Shown: one piece after another, positions 1 through 8,944 of the stretch
Numbering within the stretch: position 1 is the stretch's first letter
Layout of the letters: each line of letters begins with the position of its first letter
From: Blastococcus litoris
GTDB taxonomy: Bacteria > Actinomycetota > Actinomycetes > Mycobacteriales > Geodermatophilaceae
Direction: 5' to 3'
DNA length: 64,000 bases
Assembly (NCBI RefSeq): GCF_003075095.1
Contig: NZ_QCZF01000004.1
Span: forward strand, 310,001 to 374,000
The notes under the pieces: generated by a model
Databases searched by the model: none
What the model saw: the letters and a program-made list of their open reading frames with translations, nothing else
Told to the model about the DNA's origin: nothing
Made by a program: the position numbers and the translations under genes

Positions 1-223
1 GCCGGCCGACCGGCGATCCGAGCAGCTCCACCTCGCCGCCGAGCACCGGGGCGAGCCCGAGCAGCCCGCGGGCCAGGGTGGTCTTCCCCGACCCGTTCGA
101 CCCGAGGACGGCGATCGCCTCGCCGTGGCCCACGGTCAGGTCGACGCCCTGGACGATCGGGACGTCGTCGTAGCCGATCGTGGCGTCGTGGAGCCGGATC
201 GCCGGCGTGCCGGGCGGCGTCAT
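1..223 (-). CDS. Metal (probably zinc) ABC transporter ATP-binding protein, partial
   Basis: This is the N-terminal 74 residues of an ABC ATPase whose C-terminus lies beyond the window's left edge. A Walker A motif (GSNGSGKT) sits near residues 41-48, and the sequence before it is the usual nucleotide-binding-domain start. The ATG lies inside the end of the upstream znuA gene (ATGA overlap), so the two are translationally coupled. As the partner of a ZnuA-type binding protein it should energise zinc, possibly manganese, uptake at the inner face of the membrane. The signature motif and Walker B are not visible, and a membrane permease gene is expected further left. ZnuC is the likeliest name, but the family assignment rests on the neighbour. 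Confidence 0.88.
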   Translation of the reverse strand, partial: MTPPGTPAIRLHDATIGYDDVPIVQGVDLTVGHGEAIAVLGSNGSGKTTLARGLLGLAPVLGGEVELLGSPVGR

Positions 224-1182
224 GAACAGGACTGGCCTTCCTGCAGGGTGGCGAGGTTGGCGCGCATCACCTGGAGATAGTCCTCGCCCGGCGACTCGTC
301 GGTCAGCCCCTCGATCGGGTCGAGGACGGCGGTCCGCACGCCGGCCTCGTCCGCGACGGTCTCGGCGACGGCCGGGTCGACGAGGGTCTCGGTGTAGACG
401 GTCGTGACGCCGCGTTCGCGGACCAGGGACGCGATCTCGGCGAGCTGGGAGGGGTCGGGCTCCTGGGAGGGGCTCAGCCCGCTGATGCCGACCACCTCCA
501 GACCGTAGCGGTCGGCCAGGTAGCCGAAGGCGTCGTGGCTGGTGACGAGGGTGTCGACGGCGCAGCCGGCCAGCCCGGTCTCCATCTCGGTGTCCAGGGC
601 CTCCAGGTCGGCGCGGAGGGCGGCCGCGTTCTCCTCGTACGAGGCCGCGCCGTCCGGGTCGAGCTCGGTGAGGCGATCGGCCAGGGCGTCGCCGACCGAG
701 GCGAGCCGGGTGGGGTCGAGCCAGAAGTGCGGGTCGATCGCCTCGTCGCCGTGGTCGTGCCCGTCCTCCTCGGCGTGCTCCCCGTCCTCCTCGTGGCCCC
801 CGTGCTCGTCGGGGGAGACCAGGTCGGCCGCCCGGCCGGCGTCCCACGCGTGGTCGCCGCCCTCGGAGTGGGCCGCCTCGTCCAGCGCCGGCTGGAACCC
901 GTCGAGGTAGACCAGCAGGTCCGCCTCGCCGACGGCCGCGACGTCCTTCGGCGTGAGCTCGAGGTCGTGCGCCTCGGCGCCGGGCGGCGTGAGCGAGGAG
1001 ACCGAGATCCGGTCACCGCCGACCCGGGCGGCCGCCCACTCGAGCGGGTAGAAGCCGGCCACGACGGTCAGCCCGTCGTCGCCGCCGCCCGATCCGCCGT
1101 CGTCCGAGCCGCAGCCCGCCGTGAGGAGCGCGGCGGAGGAGAGCGCGGTCAGGGCGGTCCAGCGGACGGCGGAAGCGTTCAT
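220..1182 (-). CDS. znuA: Zinc ABC transporter substrate-binding lipoprotein (ZnuA type)
   Basis: A cluster A-I metal-binding protein of 320 aa. It has a lipoprotein signal peptide with lipobox LTAGC (Cys24), so it should be anchored outside the membrane. Between the first metal-ligand region and the IDPHFWLDP motif lies a loop very rich in His, Asp and Glu (about residues 115-145), typical of zinc rather than manganese binders. Further family features are the TSHDAFGYL and [13 protein letters not shown] stretches. The ATG at 1182 is chosen because it gives a complete signal peptide and sits at a Zur-like palindrome. Its stop overlaps the start of the ATPase gene. It captures extracellular Zn2+ and delivers it to the permease. 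Confidence 0.93.
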   Translation of the reverse strand: MNASAVRWTALTALSSAALLTAGCGSDDGGSGGGDDGLTVVAGFYPLEWAAARVGGDRISVSSLTPPGAEAHDLELTPKDVAAVGEADLLVYLDGFQPALDEAAHSEGGDHAWDAGRAADLVSPDEHGGHEEDGEHAEEDGHDHGDEAIDPHFWLDPTRLASVGDALADRLTELDPDGAASYEENAAALRADLEALDTEMETGLAGCAVDTLVTSHDAFGYLADRYGLEVVGISGLSPSQEPDPSQLAEIASLVRERGVTTVYTETLVDPAVAETVADEAGVRTAVLDPIEGLTDESPGEDYLQVMRANLATLQEGQSCS

Positions 1183-1196
1183 GGGAATCATTCTCA
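1182..1196. promoter_or_regulatory. Zur-type operator overlapping the znuA start
   Basis: The 15-bp sequence TGGGAATCATTCTCA is a 7-1-7 inverted repeat (one mismatch between arms) and closely matches the actinobacterial Zur box TGAAAATGATTTTCA. It starts on the first base of the znuA ATG, so a bound zinc-loaded repressor would cover the start of transcription and translation. This fits repression of znuA when zinc is plentiful. Confidence 0.65.
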
Positions 1197-1247
1197 CATA
1201 GGTCGCCCGGTCGGTGGCAGGCGGGCCGGTGCGGGGGAGGGCCCGCG

Positions 1248-1253
1248 TACCCT
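1248..1253 (+). promoter_or_regulatory. Probable -10 element of leaderless proA promoter
   Basis: TACCCT lies 7 nt before the proA GTG. With this spacing transcription would begin at or next to the start codon, giving a leaderless mRNA; no Shine-Dalgarno sequence precedes the GTG. Confidence 0.45.
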
Positions 1254-1260
1254 CGCGGGC

Positions 1261-2514
1261 GTGCCCGACGTCTCTTCGCTGCCGTTGATCGGTGCCGCTG
1301 CGCTGCGCGCGCGGGCGGCGGCACGGGTGCTGCGCACGCTGCCGACCGACGTGAAGGACTCGGCACTGGCCGCGATGGCCGACGCCCTGGTCGAGCGCAC
1401 GGACGAGATCCTCGCGGCCAACGCCGCCGACGTCGAGGCCGCGGCGGCCGACGGCACCCCCGAGTCGGTGCTCGACCGCCTGCGCCTGGACGCAGGCCGG
1501 GTGGCGGGCGTGGCCGCGGCCCTGCGCGACCTGGTCGCCCTGCCCGACCCGGTCGGCGACGTCGTGCGCGGCTCCCGGCTGCCCAACGGCCTGCAACTGC
1601 GCCAGGTGCGGGTGCCGCTGGGCGTCGTCGGGATCGTCTACGAGGCCCGCCCCAACGTGACCGTCGACGCCGCCGGCCTCTGCCTCAAGAGCGGCAACGC
1701 GGCGCTGCTGCGCGGTTCGGCCTCGGCGTTCGGCACGAACACCGCGCTCGTCGCGATCCTGGCCGAGACGGCGGAGAAGGCGGGCCTGCCCGCCGGTTCG
1801 GTCGAGCTGCTGCCGGCTGACCGGGCGTCGGTCGGTGAGCTGCTGAGCGCACGCGGGCTGGTCGACGTGGTCATCCCGCGCGGTGGCGCCTCCCTGATCC
1901 AGCGGGTCGTCCGGGAGTCGCGGGTGCCGGTGATCGAGACCGGTGAGGGCAACGTCCACGTCTACGTCGACGCCTCGGCCGATCCGGTGATCGCCGAGGC
2001 GGTCGTGCTCAACTCCAAGACGCACCGGGTGAGCGTCTGCAACTCGGCCGAGACGCTGCTGGTCCACCGTGGCTACCCGCACCTGGCCCGGCTGCTCGCG
2101 GCGCTGGCCGGTTCCGGGGTCGCGCTGCACGGCGACGACGCCGCCCGCGCCGCCCACGACGGCGTCGTCCCGGCCGGCGACGAGGACTGGGCCACCGAGT
2201 ACCTGTCGATGGACATGGCGGTGCGCGTGGTGGACGACCTCCAGGAGGCGCTCGACCACATCGAGCGGTGGAGCACCGGGCACACCGAGGCGATCGTCGC
2301 CGACTCCGCTGCCGCGATCGCCGCCTTCACCGCGGGTGTCGACGCCGCCGCGGTCATGGTCAACGCCTCGACGCGCTTCACCGACGGCGGTGAGTTCGGC
2401 TTCGGCGCCGAGATCGGCATCTCGACGCAGAAGCTGCACGCGCGGGGGCCGCTGGGCCTGCCCGAGCTCACCTCCACCACCTACGTCGTGACCGGCACCG
2501 GTCACACCCGCTGA
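1261..2514 (+). CDS. proA: Glutamate-5-semialdehyde dehydrogenase (gamma-glutamyl phosphate reductase)
   Basis: ProA reduces gamma-glutamyl phosphate to glutamate-5-semialdehyde with NADPH, the second step of proline synthesis. The protein is 417 aa, the usual family length. Recognisable family stretches are [44 protein letters not shown] and the catalytic-Cys region [13 protein letters not shown] (about residue 260). The C-terminal part with [17 protein letters not shown] closes the aldehyde-dehydrogenase fold. The GTG at 1261 is chosen because it yields the standard N-terminus and follows a -10-like TACCCT. In related genomes proA sits between obg/proB and nadD, and the downstream genes agree. 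Confidence 0.96.
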   Translation: MPDVSSLPLIGAAALRARAAARVLRTLPTDVKDSALAAMADALVERTDEILAANAADVEAAAADGTPESVLDRLRLDAGRVAGVAAALRDLVALPDPVGDVVRGSRLPNGLQLRQVRVPLGVVGIVYEARPNVTVDAAGLCLKSGNAALLRGSASAFGTNTALVAILAETAEKAGLPAGSVELLPADRASVGELLSARGLVDVVIPRGGASLIQRVVRESRVPVIETGEGNVHVYVDASADPVIAEAVVLNSKTHRVSVCNSAETLLVHRGYPHLARLLAALAGSGVALHGDDAARAAHDGVVPAGDEDWATEYLSMDMAVRVVDDLQEALDHIERWSTGHTEAIVADSAAAIAAFTAGVDAAAVMVNASTRFTDGGEFGFGAEIGISTQKLHARGPLGLPELTSTTYVVTGTGHTR

Positions 2515-2553
2515 GGTCCACCCACCACACCGCCCGAACGAGAGGCCCTTTCC

Positions 2554-3441
2554 GTGCCCCGTCCGCCGTCCCAGTTCCCGCAGTTCTCCTCGGTCGGGGA
2601 CGTCGAGAAGCGGCTCGCCGAAGCCGGGTACCTGCCCGACGCCCAGATCTCGACGACGGTCTTCCTGGCCGACCGGCTGGGCAAGCCGCTGCTGGTGGAG
2701 GGGCCGGCCGGCACGGGCAAGACCGAGCTGGCCAAGGCGCTGGCGACCGCGACGGGTGCCGAGCTGATCCGGCTGCAGTGCTACGAGGGGCTGGACGAGG
2801 CCCGTGCGCTGTACGAGTGGAACTACAAGAAGCAGCTGCTCCGCATCCAGGCGTCGCAGGGGACCGACGGCGCCGACTGGGACACCGTCCACGACGACAT
2901 CTTCGGCGAGGAGTTCCTGCTCTCCCGCCCGCTGCTGACCGCCATCCGGCGCACCGAGCCGACCGTGCTGCTGATCGACGAGACCGACAAGGCCGACGTG
3001 GAGGTCGAGGGGCTGCTCCTGGAGGTGCTGTCGGACTTCCAGGTGACGATCCCCGAGCTCGGGACGGTGACGGCGACGCGGCGGCCGATGGTCGTGCTCA
3101 CCTCCAACGCCACGCGCGAGCTGTCGGAGGCCCTCAAGCGCCGCTGCCTCTACCTGGCGCTTGACTACCCCACCGCCGAGCGCGAGCGGGAGATCGTGCT
3201 GTCGCGGGTGCCCGACCTGGCGCCGGGTCTGGCCGAGCAGCTCGTGCGGACGGTCCGCGCGATGCGGGCCCTCGAGCTGAAGAAGTCGCCGTCGATCTCC
3301 GAGACCCTCGACTGGGCGCAGACCCTGCTCGAGCTGGGGCTCGACACCCTCGACGAGACCGCGGTGCGCTCGACGCTGGGCGTGGTGCTCAAGCACGCCA
3401 GCGACCAGGACCGTGCCGCCGCCGAGCTGCGGCTGAACTGA
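2554..3441 (+). CDS. MoxR-family AAA+ ATPase
   Basis: A 295-aa AAA+ ATPase of the MoxR group. Walker A is GPAGTGKT (residues 50-57) and Walker B is LLIDETDKAD (near 139-148); the later LKRRCLYLALDYP segment holds the expected arginine region. Such ATPases work as chaperones that activate or assemble target complexes together with a von Willebrand A protein, and here the VWA partner starts on the last base of this gene's stop (TGATG). A GTG start is used. The specific target is not evident. Similarity to CoxD-type proteins does not imply CO dehydrogenase, since no cox genes are present. Confidence 0.9.
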   Translation: MPRPPSQFPQFSSVGDVEKRLAEAGYLPDAQISTTVFLADRLGKPLLVEGPAGTGKTELAKALATATGAELIRLQCYEGLDEARALYEWNYKKQLLRIQASQGTDGADWDTVHDDIFGEEFLLSRPLLTAIRRTEPTVLLIDETDKADVEVEGLLLEVLSDFQVTIPELGTVTATRRPMVVLTSNATRELSEALKRRCLYLALDYPTAEREREIVLSRVPDLAPGLAEQLVRTVRAMRALELKKSPSISETLDWAQTLLELGLDTLDETAVRSTLGVVLKHASDQDRAAAELRLN

Positions 3442-4877
3442 TGACGGTCCCGGCTCCTCGTGTCGAGCCCGGTGGGCTCGCCGGCCACCTGGACGGGTTC
3501 GTCCGGGCGGTCCGCGAGGCCGGGATCCCGGTCGGCATCAGCCAGGCCGTGGACGCCGCGGAGATCCTCACCGTCGTCGACCTGCTGGACCGCGAGCAGC
3601 TCCGGCACGGCCTGGCCGCGGTGCTGCTCCAGCGGGCGGCGCAGCGGCCGACCTACGACGTCCTGTTCGACCTGTGGTGGCCGCTGTCCGACCGGCCCCG
3701 ACCGGCCGACGACGACGAGCCGGACGGCGAGGCCGACGGCGAGGCCCCGGAGTCGACGCTGGACCTGCCGGGGGACGACGGCGTCGACCTGGCCGCCCTG
3801 ATGCGCGAGCAGCTGCTCCGGCTGCTGCTGGAGGGCGACCCCGAGGCGCTGCGCCGGTTCGCGCGGGAGGCCGTGGAGCTGCTCGGCCGCGGGCAGCCCT
3901 CGCCGTCGGGGCAGTCGTACTTCAGCTACCGGGTGCTGCGGGCGCTGTCACCGGACACCCTCGTCGCGCAGCTGCTCGCCGGGCTGCTGGCGGAGGGCGA
4001 CCGCGGCGGGCTGGCCGAGCAGGTGGCGCGGCAGACGATCCGCGAGCGGCTCACGGCGCTGCGGGCGGCGATCGAGTCGGAGGTGCGCCGGCGCACCGCG
4101 GCCGAGAAGGGCCGGGACAAGGTCGCGAAGAACGCCGTCCGCCCGCTGGCCGACCAGGTCGACTTCCTGCGGGCCCAGTCCTCGGACCTGGCCGAGCTGC
4201 GCCGGGCCGTCGCCCCGCTGGCGCGGCGCCTGGCCGTGCGGCTGTCCGCGCGGCGGCGGCTGGGCCGGGAGGGCCGGCTGGACTTCCGCAAGACGGTGCG
4301 GGCCTCGCTGGGCACCGGCGGGGTGCCCGTGGTGACCCACCACCGGCCGCGCAAGGTGCACAAGCCGGAGCTGGTCGTGCTGTGCGACGTCAGCGGGTCG
4401 GTGGCCGGGTTCAGCCACTTCACGCTCATGCTGACCCAGGCGCTGCGCGAGCACTTCACCGGCGTCCGGGCCTTCGCGTTCGTCGACACGACCGACGAGG
4501 TCACCCGCTTCTTCCGCCCGGGCGCGGACGTCGTGGACGCGGTCTCGCGGATCGGGCGCGAGGCCGACGTGGTCGGCTTCGACGGGCACAGCGACTACGG
4601 CACCGCGTTCGAGGTGTTCGCCGACCGCTGGGCGTCGGCCGTCGGGCCGAAGACCTCGCTGCTCGTGCTGGGCGACGGCCGCACGAACTACCGGCCGCCG
4701 GGACTGCCCGTGCTGGCCGACCTGGTCCGCCGGTCGCGGTCGGCGCACTGGCTCAACCCCGAGCCGCAGCGGTTGTGGGGGAGCGGCGACTCGGCGGCCC
4801 ATCGCTACGGCGAGGTCATCGACATGGTCGAGTGCCGCAACGCAGCGCAGCTGGCGGAGTTCGTCACGACCCTCTGA
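3441..4877 (+). CDS. CoxE-like VWA domain protein, partner of MoxR ATPase
   Basis: A 478-aa protein with a variable, partly acidic N-terminal half (residues about 85-115 rich in Asp and Glu) and a C-terminal von Willebrand A domain. The MIDAS metal site is visible as CDVSGS near residue 315, with later metal-coordinating residues in the FDGHSDYG and VLGDGRTNY stretches. The family works with MoxR ATPases, as the preceding overlapping gene suggests. No signal peptide or membrane helix is evident, so it is probably cytoplasmic. The pair is inserted between proA and nadD; its physiological target is unknown. Confidence 0.88.
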   Translation: MTVPAPRVEPGGLAGHLDGFVRAVREAGIPVGISQAVDAAEILTVVDLLDREQLRHGLAAVLLQRAAQRPTYDVLFDLWWPLSDRPRPADDDEPDGEADGEAPESTLDLPGDDGVDLAALMREQLLRLLLEGDPEALRRFAREAVELLGRGQPSPSGQSYFSYRVLRALSPDTLVAQLLAGLLAEGDRGGLAEQVARQTIRERLTALRAAIESEVRRRTAAEKGRDKVAKNAVRPLADQVDFLRAQSSDLAELRRAVAPLARRLAVRLSARRRLGREGRLDFRKTVRASLGTGGVPVVTHHRPRKVHKPELVVLCDVSGSVAGFSHFTLMLTQALREHFTGVRAFAFVDTTDEVTRFFRPGADVVDAVSRIGREADVVGFDGHSDYGTAFEVFADRWASAVGPKTSLLVLGDGRTNYRPPGLPVLADLVRRSRSAHWLNPEPQRLWGSGDSAAHRYGEVIDMVECRNAAQLAEFVTTL

Positions 4878-5205
4878 GCCCGCGGCCGGCGGGCCGTGGG
4901 CGACATGTCGACGTGCGGGTTCGTCGACCTGTCGGCACGGTCCGCGGACGGTGTGTGCCGACGACCACAAGGCGACACGCCGGAGGGCCGTAACCCATCG
5001 CCGGGTGCCGCGTTGGTCAGCGCGGCGCCGGGGCAGCTGACCGCGCCGCACGATCCGTGCGACGACGCACGGCCTGGACTGCGACCGGCTGCACGGGGGA
5101 GCCGGTCGTGGCGGTTCCGGGGCCCGCCTCCGGGTGGGCTCCGGAGCCGCCGGCCGGGGTCGGTCCGCCGGGGCCGGCTCCGGTGGGCCCGGATACTCTC
5201 GTGCG
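4878..5205. other. 328-bp intergenic region without a recognisable gene
   Basis: Directly after the VWA stop, 4878-4894 forms a 6-bp GC hairpin (GCCCGC, loop GGCCG, GCGGGC) without a T tract, possibly a weak terminator. Further on, two GTCGAC copies about ten bases apart (around 4908-4928) could form another short hairpin. The rest is GC-rich and shows no convincing start codon plus protein. The last 15 bases hold the nadD -10-like element. Confidence 0.5.
5194..5199 (+). promoter_or_regulatory. Probable -10 element of leaderless nadD promoter
   Basis: TACTCT ends exactly 6 nt before the nadD GTG, the spacing of leaderless actinobacterial promoters. No ribosome binding site lies in front of that start. 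Confidence 0.45.
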
Positions 5206-5874
5206 GTGGCAGGCGGCCGGGTCGGGATCATGGGTGGGACGTTCGACCCCATCCACCACGGGCACCTCGTCGCCGCCAGCGAGGTCGCCGGGCTGTTCGG
5301 CCTCGACGAGGTCATCTTCGTGCCCACGGGAGAGCCGTGGCAGAAGAGCGACCGCGAGGTGAGCCCGGCGGAGGACCGCTACCTGATGACGGTCATCGCC
5401 ACGGCCTCCAACCCCCGGTTCTCCGTGAGCAGGGTCGACATCGACCGCGGCGGACCGACCTACACGATCGACACGCTGACCGACCTGCGCCAACAGCGGC
5501 CGGACGCCGAGCTGTTCTTCATCACCGGCGCGGACGCCCTGTCCCAGATCGTCAGCTGGCGGGAGAACCAGCAGCTGTTCGAGCTGGCGCACTTCATCGG
5601 CGTGACGCGGCCCGGCTTCCACCTGGCCGACGCCCACCTGCCCGAGGGCGTGGTCAGCCTCGTCGAGGTGCCCGCCCTGGCGATCAGCTCGACCGACTGC
5701 CGCGGCCGCGTCGGGCGCGGCATGCCCGTCTGGTACCTCGTCCCCGACGGCGTGGTGCAGTACATCGAGAAGCGCGGCCTGTACCGCGAGGGCCCGCGGC
5801 GGGCTCCCGTCGACGGCGCCCGCCCGCCCGCCACCCACCCACCGAACGACTCCCTCCAGGAGGTACCCCGATGA
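5206..5874 (+). CDS. nadD: Nicotinate-nucleotide adenylyltransferase
   Basis: NadD joins nicotinate mononucleotide and ATP to form deamido-NAD, a late step of NAD synthesis. The protein is 222 aa. The nucleotidyltransferase signature [12 protein letters not shown] is near the N-terminus (HxGH = HHGH), and the second family motif ISSTDCR precedes [13 protein letters not shown] at the C-terminus. The GTG at 5206 is preferred over upstream codons because it puts the first beta strand ([12 protein letters not shown]) right at the N-terminus and follows a -10-like TACTCT by 6 nt. The stop overlaps the rsfS ATG (ATGA), the common nadD-rsfS pairing. Confidence 0.95.
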   Translation: MAGGRVGIMGGTFDPIHHGHLVAASEVAGLFGLDEVIFVPTGEPWQKSDREVSPAEDRYLMTVIATASNPRFSVSRVDIDRGGPTYTIDTLTDLRQQRPDAELFFITGADALSQIVSWRENQQLFELAHFIGVTRPGFHLADAHLPEGVVSLVEVPALAISSTDCRGRVGRGMPVWYLVPDGVVQYIEKRGLYREGPRRAPVDGARPPATHPPNDSLQEVPR

Positions 5875-6302
5875 CCGCCTCGGCCGAGGCGCGGGACACC
5901 GCGCTGCTCGCCGCTCAGGCGGCTGCGGACAAGCTCGCCACCGACGTGTCCATCGTCGACGTGAGCGACCGTCTCGCGATCACCGATGCCTTCGTGCTGG
6001 CCTCGGCGCCCAACGAGCGCCAGGTCCAGTCGATCGTGGACGAGGTGGAGGAGCGGCTCCGCCAGCACGGCATCAAGCCGGTCCGCCGCGAGGGCGTCGC
6101 AGAGGCCCGCTGGGTGCTGCTGGACTTCGTCGACGTCGTCGTGCACGTGCAGCACGCCGAGGAGCGCGCGTACTACGCCCTCGAGCGCCTCTGGAAGGAC
6201 TGCCCGACCATCCCGTTCGTCGACAGCGCCTCCCCGGAGGCAGAGCGTGCCGCCGGCTCCGACGGTGACCCGTCGGCCGACGGGGAGCCCGCCGGCCGGT
6301 GA
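5871..6302 (+). CDS. rsfS: Ribosomal silencing factor RsfS
   Basis: RsfS (Iojap family) binds ribosomal protein uL14 and blocks joining of the 30S and 50S subunits under nutrient limitation. The 143-aa protein carries family stretches such as [32 protein letters not shown] and the YYALERLW region that contacts uL14. About 25 C-terminal residues after PFV are low-complexity and acidic. A ribosome binding site (CAGGAGG) lies 7 nt before the ATG, inside nadD, so expression is coupled to nadD. The stop overlaps the next gene's GTG. Confidence 0.95.
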   Translation: MTASAEARDTALLAAQAAADKLATDVSIVDVSDRLAITDAFVLASAPNERQVQSIVDEVEERLRQHGIKPVRREGVAEARWVLLDFVDVVVHVQHAEERAYYALERLWKDCPTIPFVDSASPEAERAAGSDGDPSADGEPAGR

Positions 6303-7036
6303 GCGGGGGACCACTGCCCGCCCTGCCGGTCCCGCGGCTCGTCCTCTGGCGGCACGGCCGCACCGAGTGGAACGCCGAGGGCCGCTTCCAGGGCCAGCTC
6401 GACCCGCCCCTGGACGTCACCGGTCGCCGGCAGGCCGCCGAGGCCGCCCCCTACGTCGCCGCGGGGCTTCCGCCGCAGGACACCGTCGTGGTGTCCAGCG
6501 ACCTGGACCGGGCAGCGGAGACCGCGCGGACGCTGGGCTCGCTGCTCGGCGTGGAGGTGCGCCTCGACGAGCGGCTGCGGGAGCACGGCATGGGCTCCTG
6601 GGAGGGCCTCACCCGGGCGGAGGTGGAGGAGCGCTTCCCCGAGCAGTACGCCGACTGGACGGCGGGGCGGCAGGTTCTCGGGCGCGGTGGCGAGGAGCCT
6701 GCCGCCGTCGGTGAGCGCGCGGTGGCGGCGCTCGCCGATCTGCCGGCCGCGGCCGTCGCCGTCGTCGTGACGCACGGAGGCACGGCGGGACGGCTGATCG
6801 AGCGCCTGGTCGGTCTCGGTCCCGAGCACCGCCGGTTCCTCGGCCCCCTGGCCAACTGCGCCTGGAGCGAGCTCTCCGTCCAGGGCGGTCGCTGGCGGCT
6901 GCTGCGGCACAACAGCACCGTGCACCGGCGTCCCGAGGGGCGGGTCGAGGGCGCCGGCCCGGTACCGCCCGCCGACGCGGTGGCGACGCCCGAGGGGGCG
7001 GCTCCTCCGCCGCCGGGTGACGCCGACGCCGTCTGA
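6299..7036 (+). CDS. Histidine phosphatase family protein (phosphoglycerate mutase-like)
   Basis: A 245-aa member of histidine phosphatase branch 1. The catalytic RHG motif is at residues 18-20 (LWRHGRTEWN). The second catalytic histidine is in VVTHGG near residue 160, and the acid residue region is LREHGMGSWEGL. In actinobacteria the gene regularly follows nadD-rsfS, and the four-base overlap with rsfS shows an operon. The natural substrate cannot be told from sequence; glucosyl-3-phosphoglycerate or other phosphate esters are possible. The C-terminal 40 residues are Pro/Ala-rich and probably disordered. Confidence 0.9.
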   Translation: MSGGPLPALPVPRLVLWRHGRTEWNAEGRFQGQLDPPLDVTGRRQAAEAAPYVAAGLPPQDTVVVSSDLDRAAETARTLGSLLGVEVRLDERLREHGMGSWEGLTRAEVEERFPEQYADWTAGRQVLGRGGEEPAAVGERAVAALADLPAAAVAVVVTHGGTAGRLIERLVGLGPEHRRFLGPLANCAWSELSVQGGRWRLLRHNSTVHRRPEGRVEGAGPVPPADAVATPEGAAPPPPGDADAV

Positions 7037-7094
7037 GGGCGCGCCGCCGAACCGGCGCCCCGCGCGCTCCCGCCGATCTCCCGGAGCCGCGGGC

Positions 7095-7100
7095 TAGCCT
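7095..7100 (+). promoter_or_regulatory. Probable -10 element of leaderless degV-type promoter
   Basis: TAGCCT is followed by exactly 6 nt and then the GTG at 7107, matching the leaderless pattern seen at several genes here. Confidence 0.42.
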
Positions 7101-7106
7101 CGCCGG

Positions 7107-7973
7107 GTGCCCGTCGCCGTAGTCACCGATTCGACGGCCTACCTCCCCGACGAGCTGATCGAGGGCTACGGCATCCACGTGGTGCCGCTGTACGTCGTCC
7201 TGGCCGGGCGGTCGGGCCGCGAGGGCTGGGACATCGGGCCGGAGGAGGTGGCCCGCACCTTGTCGGTCCGCGGGCAGACGGTCTCGACGTCGCGGCCCAC
7301 GCCCGGTGACTTCGTGGCCGCCTACCGCGGGGCGCTCGACGACGGTGCCGACCGGCTGGTCTCCATCCACCTCTCCTCGGAGCTGTCGGGCACGTGCGAT
7401 GCCGCGCGCCTGGCCGCGTCGCAGGTGGGCGAGCACATCGTGACGGTGGTCGACACGCGCTCGGCGGCGATGGGCGCGGGCTTCGCCGTCCTCGCCGCGG
7501 CCCGGTCCGCGGCAGCCGGCGCCGACCCGGCGACCGTGGTCCGCACCGCCCGGGAGACGGCGGACGCGACCCGGACGTACTTCGTGGTCGACACCCTCGA
7601 GCACCTGCGCCGGGGTGGGAGGATCGGCTCCGCGGCCGCCGTCCTCGGATCGGCGCTCGCGGTCAAGCCGGTCCTGCACGTGCAGGACGGCCGCGTCGTC
7701 CCGCTGGAGAAGGTGCGCACGTCCGCGCGGGCGCTGAGCCGGCTGGTGCAGCGGGCTGTCGAGACGGCCGGGGAGGGGCCGGTGTCGATCGCGGTCCACC
7801 ACCTCGCCGCCCCCGAGAAGGCCGACCGGCTGGCAGCCGAGCTCCGCGACCGCCTGCCGCAGCTGCGGGAGCTGCACGTCAGCGAGCTGGGCGCTGCCAT
7901 CGGTGCGCACGTCGGCCCCGGGGCGGTCGGCATCGTGGTGGCGCCGTTCTGGCAGGAGCCGGCGGAGAACTGA
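7107..7973 (+). CDS. DegV family fatty-acid-binding protein
   Basis: A 288-aa DegV protein. The family binds a long-chain fatty acid between two domains and in Gram-positive bacteria can feed it to a fatty acid kinase. Visible family motifs are VTDSTAYLP at the N-terminus, the TSRPTPGDF loop, SIHLSSELSGT and the DTLEHLRRGGRIG segment that lines the lipid pocket. The length is typical. The GTG at 7107 gives the standard N-terminus VAVVTDST. The gene lies in the conserved run between the phosphatase and comEA. No kinase (FakA) gene is next to it, so the downstream use of the lipid is open. Confidence 0.93.
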   Translation: MPVAVVTDSTAYLPDELIEGYGIHVVPLYVVLAGRSGREGWDIGPEEVARTLSVRGQTVSTSRPTPGDFVAAYRGALDDGADRLVSIHLSSELSGTCDAARLAASQVGEHIVTVVDTRSAAMGAGFAVLAAARSAAAGADPATVVRTARETADATRTYFVVDTLEHLRRGGRIGSAAAVLGSALAVKPVLHVQDGRVVPLEKVRTSARALSRLVQRAVETAGEGPVSIAVHHLAAPEKADRLAAELRDRLPQLRELHVSELGAAIGAHVGPGAVGIVVAPFWQEPAEN

Positions 7974-8101
7974 GCGCAGGGACGAGGGCGGCATGCGCGG
8001 CAGACTGCCGCGCACCGGCCCGGAGTGGGCGCTCGTCGTCCACAGCCGTCTGTCCCGTCCACAGATCCCCGACGAGGTGCCGCCCGGCGTCCGCCCGTTC
8101 C

Positions 8102-8107
8102 TAGCGT
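8102..8107 (+). promoter_or_regulatory. Probable -10 element of leaderless comEA promoter
   Basis: TAGCGT is followed by 6 nt and the GTG at 8114. Confidence 0.42.
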
Positions 8108-8113
8108 CGCGCC

Positions 8114-8944
8114 GTGCGACTTCCCTCCCGCCGCAGCGACGACGCCGACGTCATCCGTGCGCGCCTGAGGCGGCTGCTCGACGAGCGGGACCACCACGGG
8201 GGATGGGTCCCCGAGGAGATCGACGACCGCCCGCCTCCCGGCGGTTGGCCGGGCGACGAGGTCACCGCGCCGATCGCCCCGGACGACGACGGAACCGTTG
8301 CCGGGCTCCCGTCCGGCATCGGCCGCCACCGCGCCCCCGGCCCGGGGACGCGGTGGGACCCGGGCCGCCCCGGGGCACGCTCTCTGTGGCTGGCGGCGCT
8401 CGTGGCGGCCCTGCTGCTGGCCGGGTGGACGTGGTGGGACAGGCCCCGCGTCGAGCCGGTCGGAGGTCCGGCCGCTGCCACTGCCGGCGCCCCGTCCACG
8501 ACGCCGATGGGCGAGGTCGCCGAGACGACGGAGACCGTCGTCGTCTCCGTCGTCGGGCAGGTGGTCCGGCCAGGCCTGGTGACCCTGCCGACCGGCGCGC
8601 GCGTCGCCGACGCGATCGCCGCGGCCGGCGGGCTGCTGCCCGAGGCCGACGCCGCATCGGTCAACCTCGCCGCGGTGGTCGCGGACGGCGAGCAGCTGGC
8701 CGTCGGCGCTCCGGCCTCACCGGCCGGCACGACCGCCGGCGCTGCCGGCGGCGGACGGGTGGACCTGAACGCCGCCGGGGTCGCCGAGCTCGACGCGTTG
8801 CCCGGCATCGGTCCGGTGCTCGCCCAGCGCATCGTCGACCAGCGGGAGTCGCAGGGGCCCTTCCGCAGCGTGGAGGAGCTCGACGACGTCCCCGGCATCG
8901 GTCCGGCGATCGCCGCGGAACTGGCCGAGCTGGTGCGGGTGTGA
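8114..8944 (+). CDS. comEA: ComEA-like DNA-binding protein
   Basis: A 276-aa membrane-anchored DNA-binding protein. A charged N-terminal segment (about 1-90) is followed by one transmembrane helix (about 92-110, LWLAALVAALLLAGW), an SLBB domain (about 140-205, VVGQVVRPGLVTLPTG) and a C-terminal double helix-hairpin-helix (about 215-276, with LDALPGIGPVLAQRI and LDDVPGIGPAIAAEL). In naturally competent bacteria ComEA binds incoming double-stranded DNA on the outer face of the membrane and passes it to ComEC, which is encoded next with a four-base overlap. Competence itself is not shown by these two genes, which are widespread in actinobacteria. Confidence 0.92.
   Translation: MRLPSRRSDDADVIRARLRRLLDERDHHGGWVPEEIDDRPPPGGWPGDEVTAPIAPDDDGTVAGLPSGIGRHRAPGPGTRWDPGRPGARSLWLAALVAALLLAGWTWWDRPRVEPVGGPAAATAGAPSTTPMGEVAETTETVVVSVVGQVVRPGLVTLPTGARVADAIAAAGGLLPEADAASVNLAAVVADGEQLAVGAPASPAGTTAGAAGGGRVDLNAAGVAELDALPGIGPVLAQRIVDQRESQGPFRSVEELDDVPGIGPAIAAELAELVRV

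Noticed and set aside
220-3396. A 1058-codon open frame antisense to proA and the MoxR gene, ending in znuA
   Set aside because: Only its last 320 codons (znuA) are real. The rest is Arg/Gly/Asp/Val-rich antisense translation without family features, opposite strongly conserved genes; such frames are common at this GC content.
2554-4877. The MoxR/CoxE-like pair as evidence for CO dehydrogenase maturation
   Set aside because: No coxL, coxM or coxS genes are nearby; the two families are widespread with other targets.
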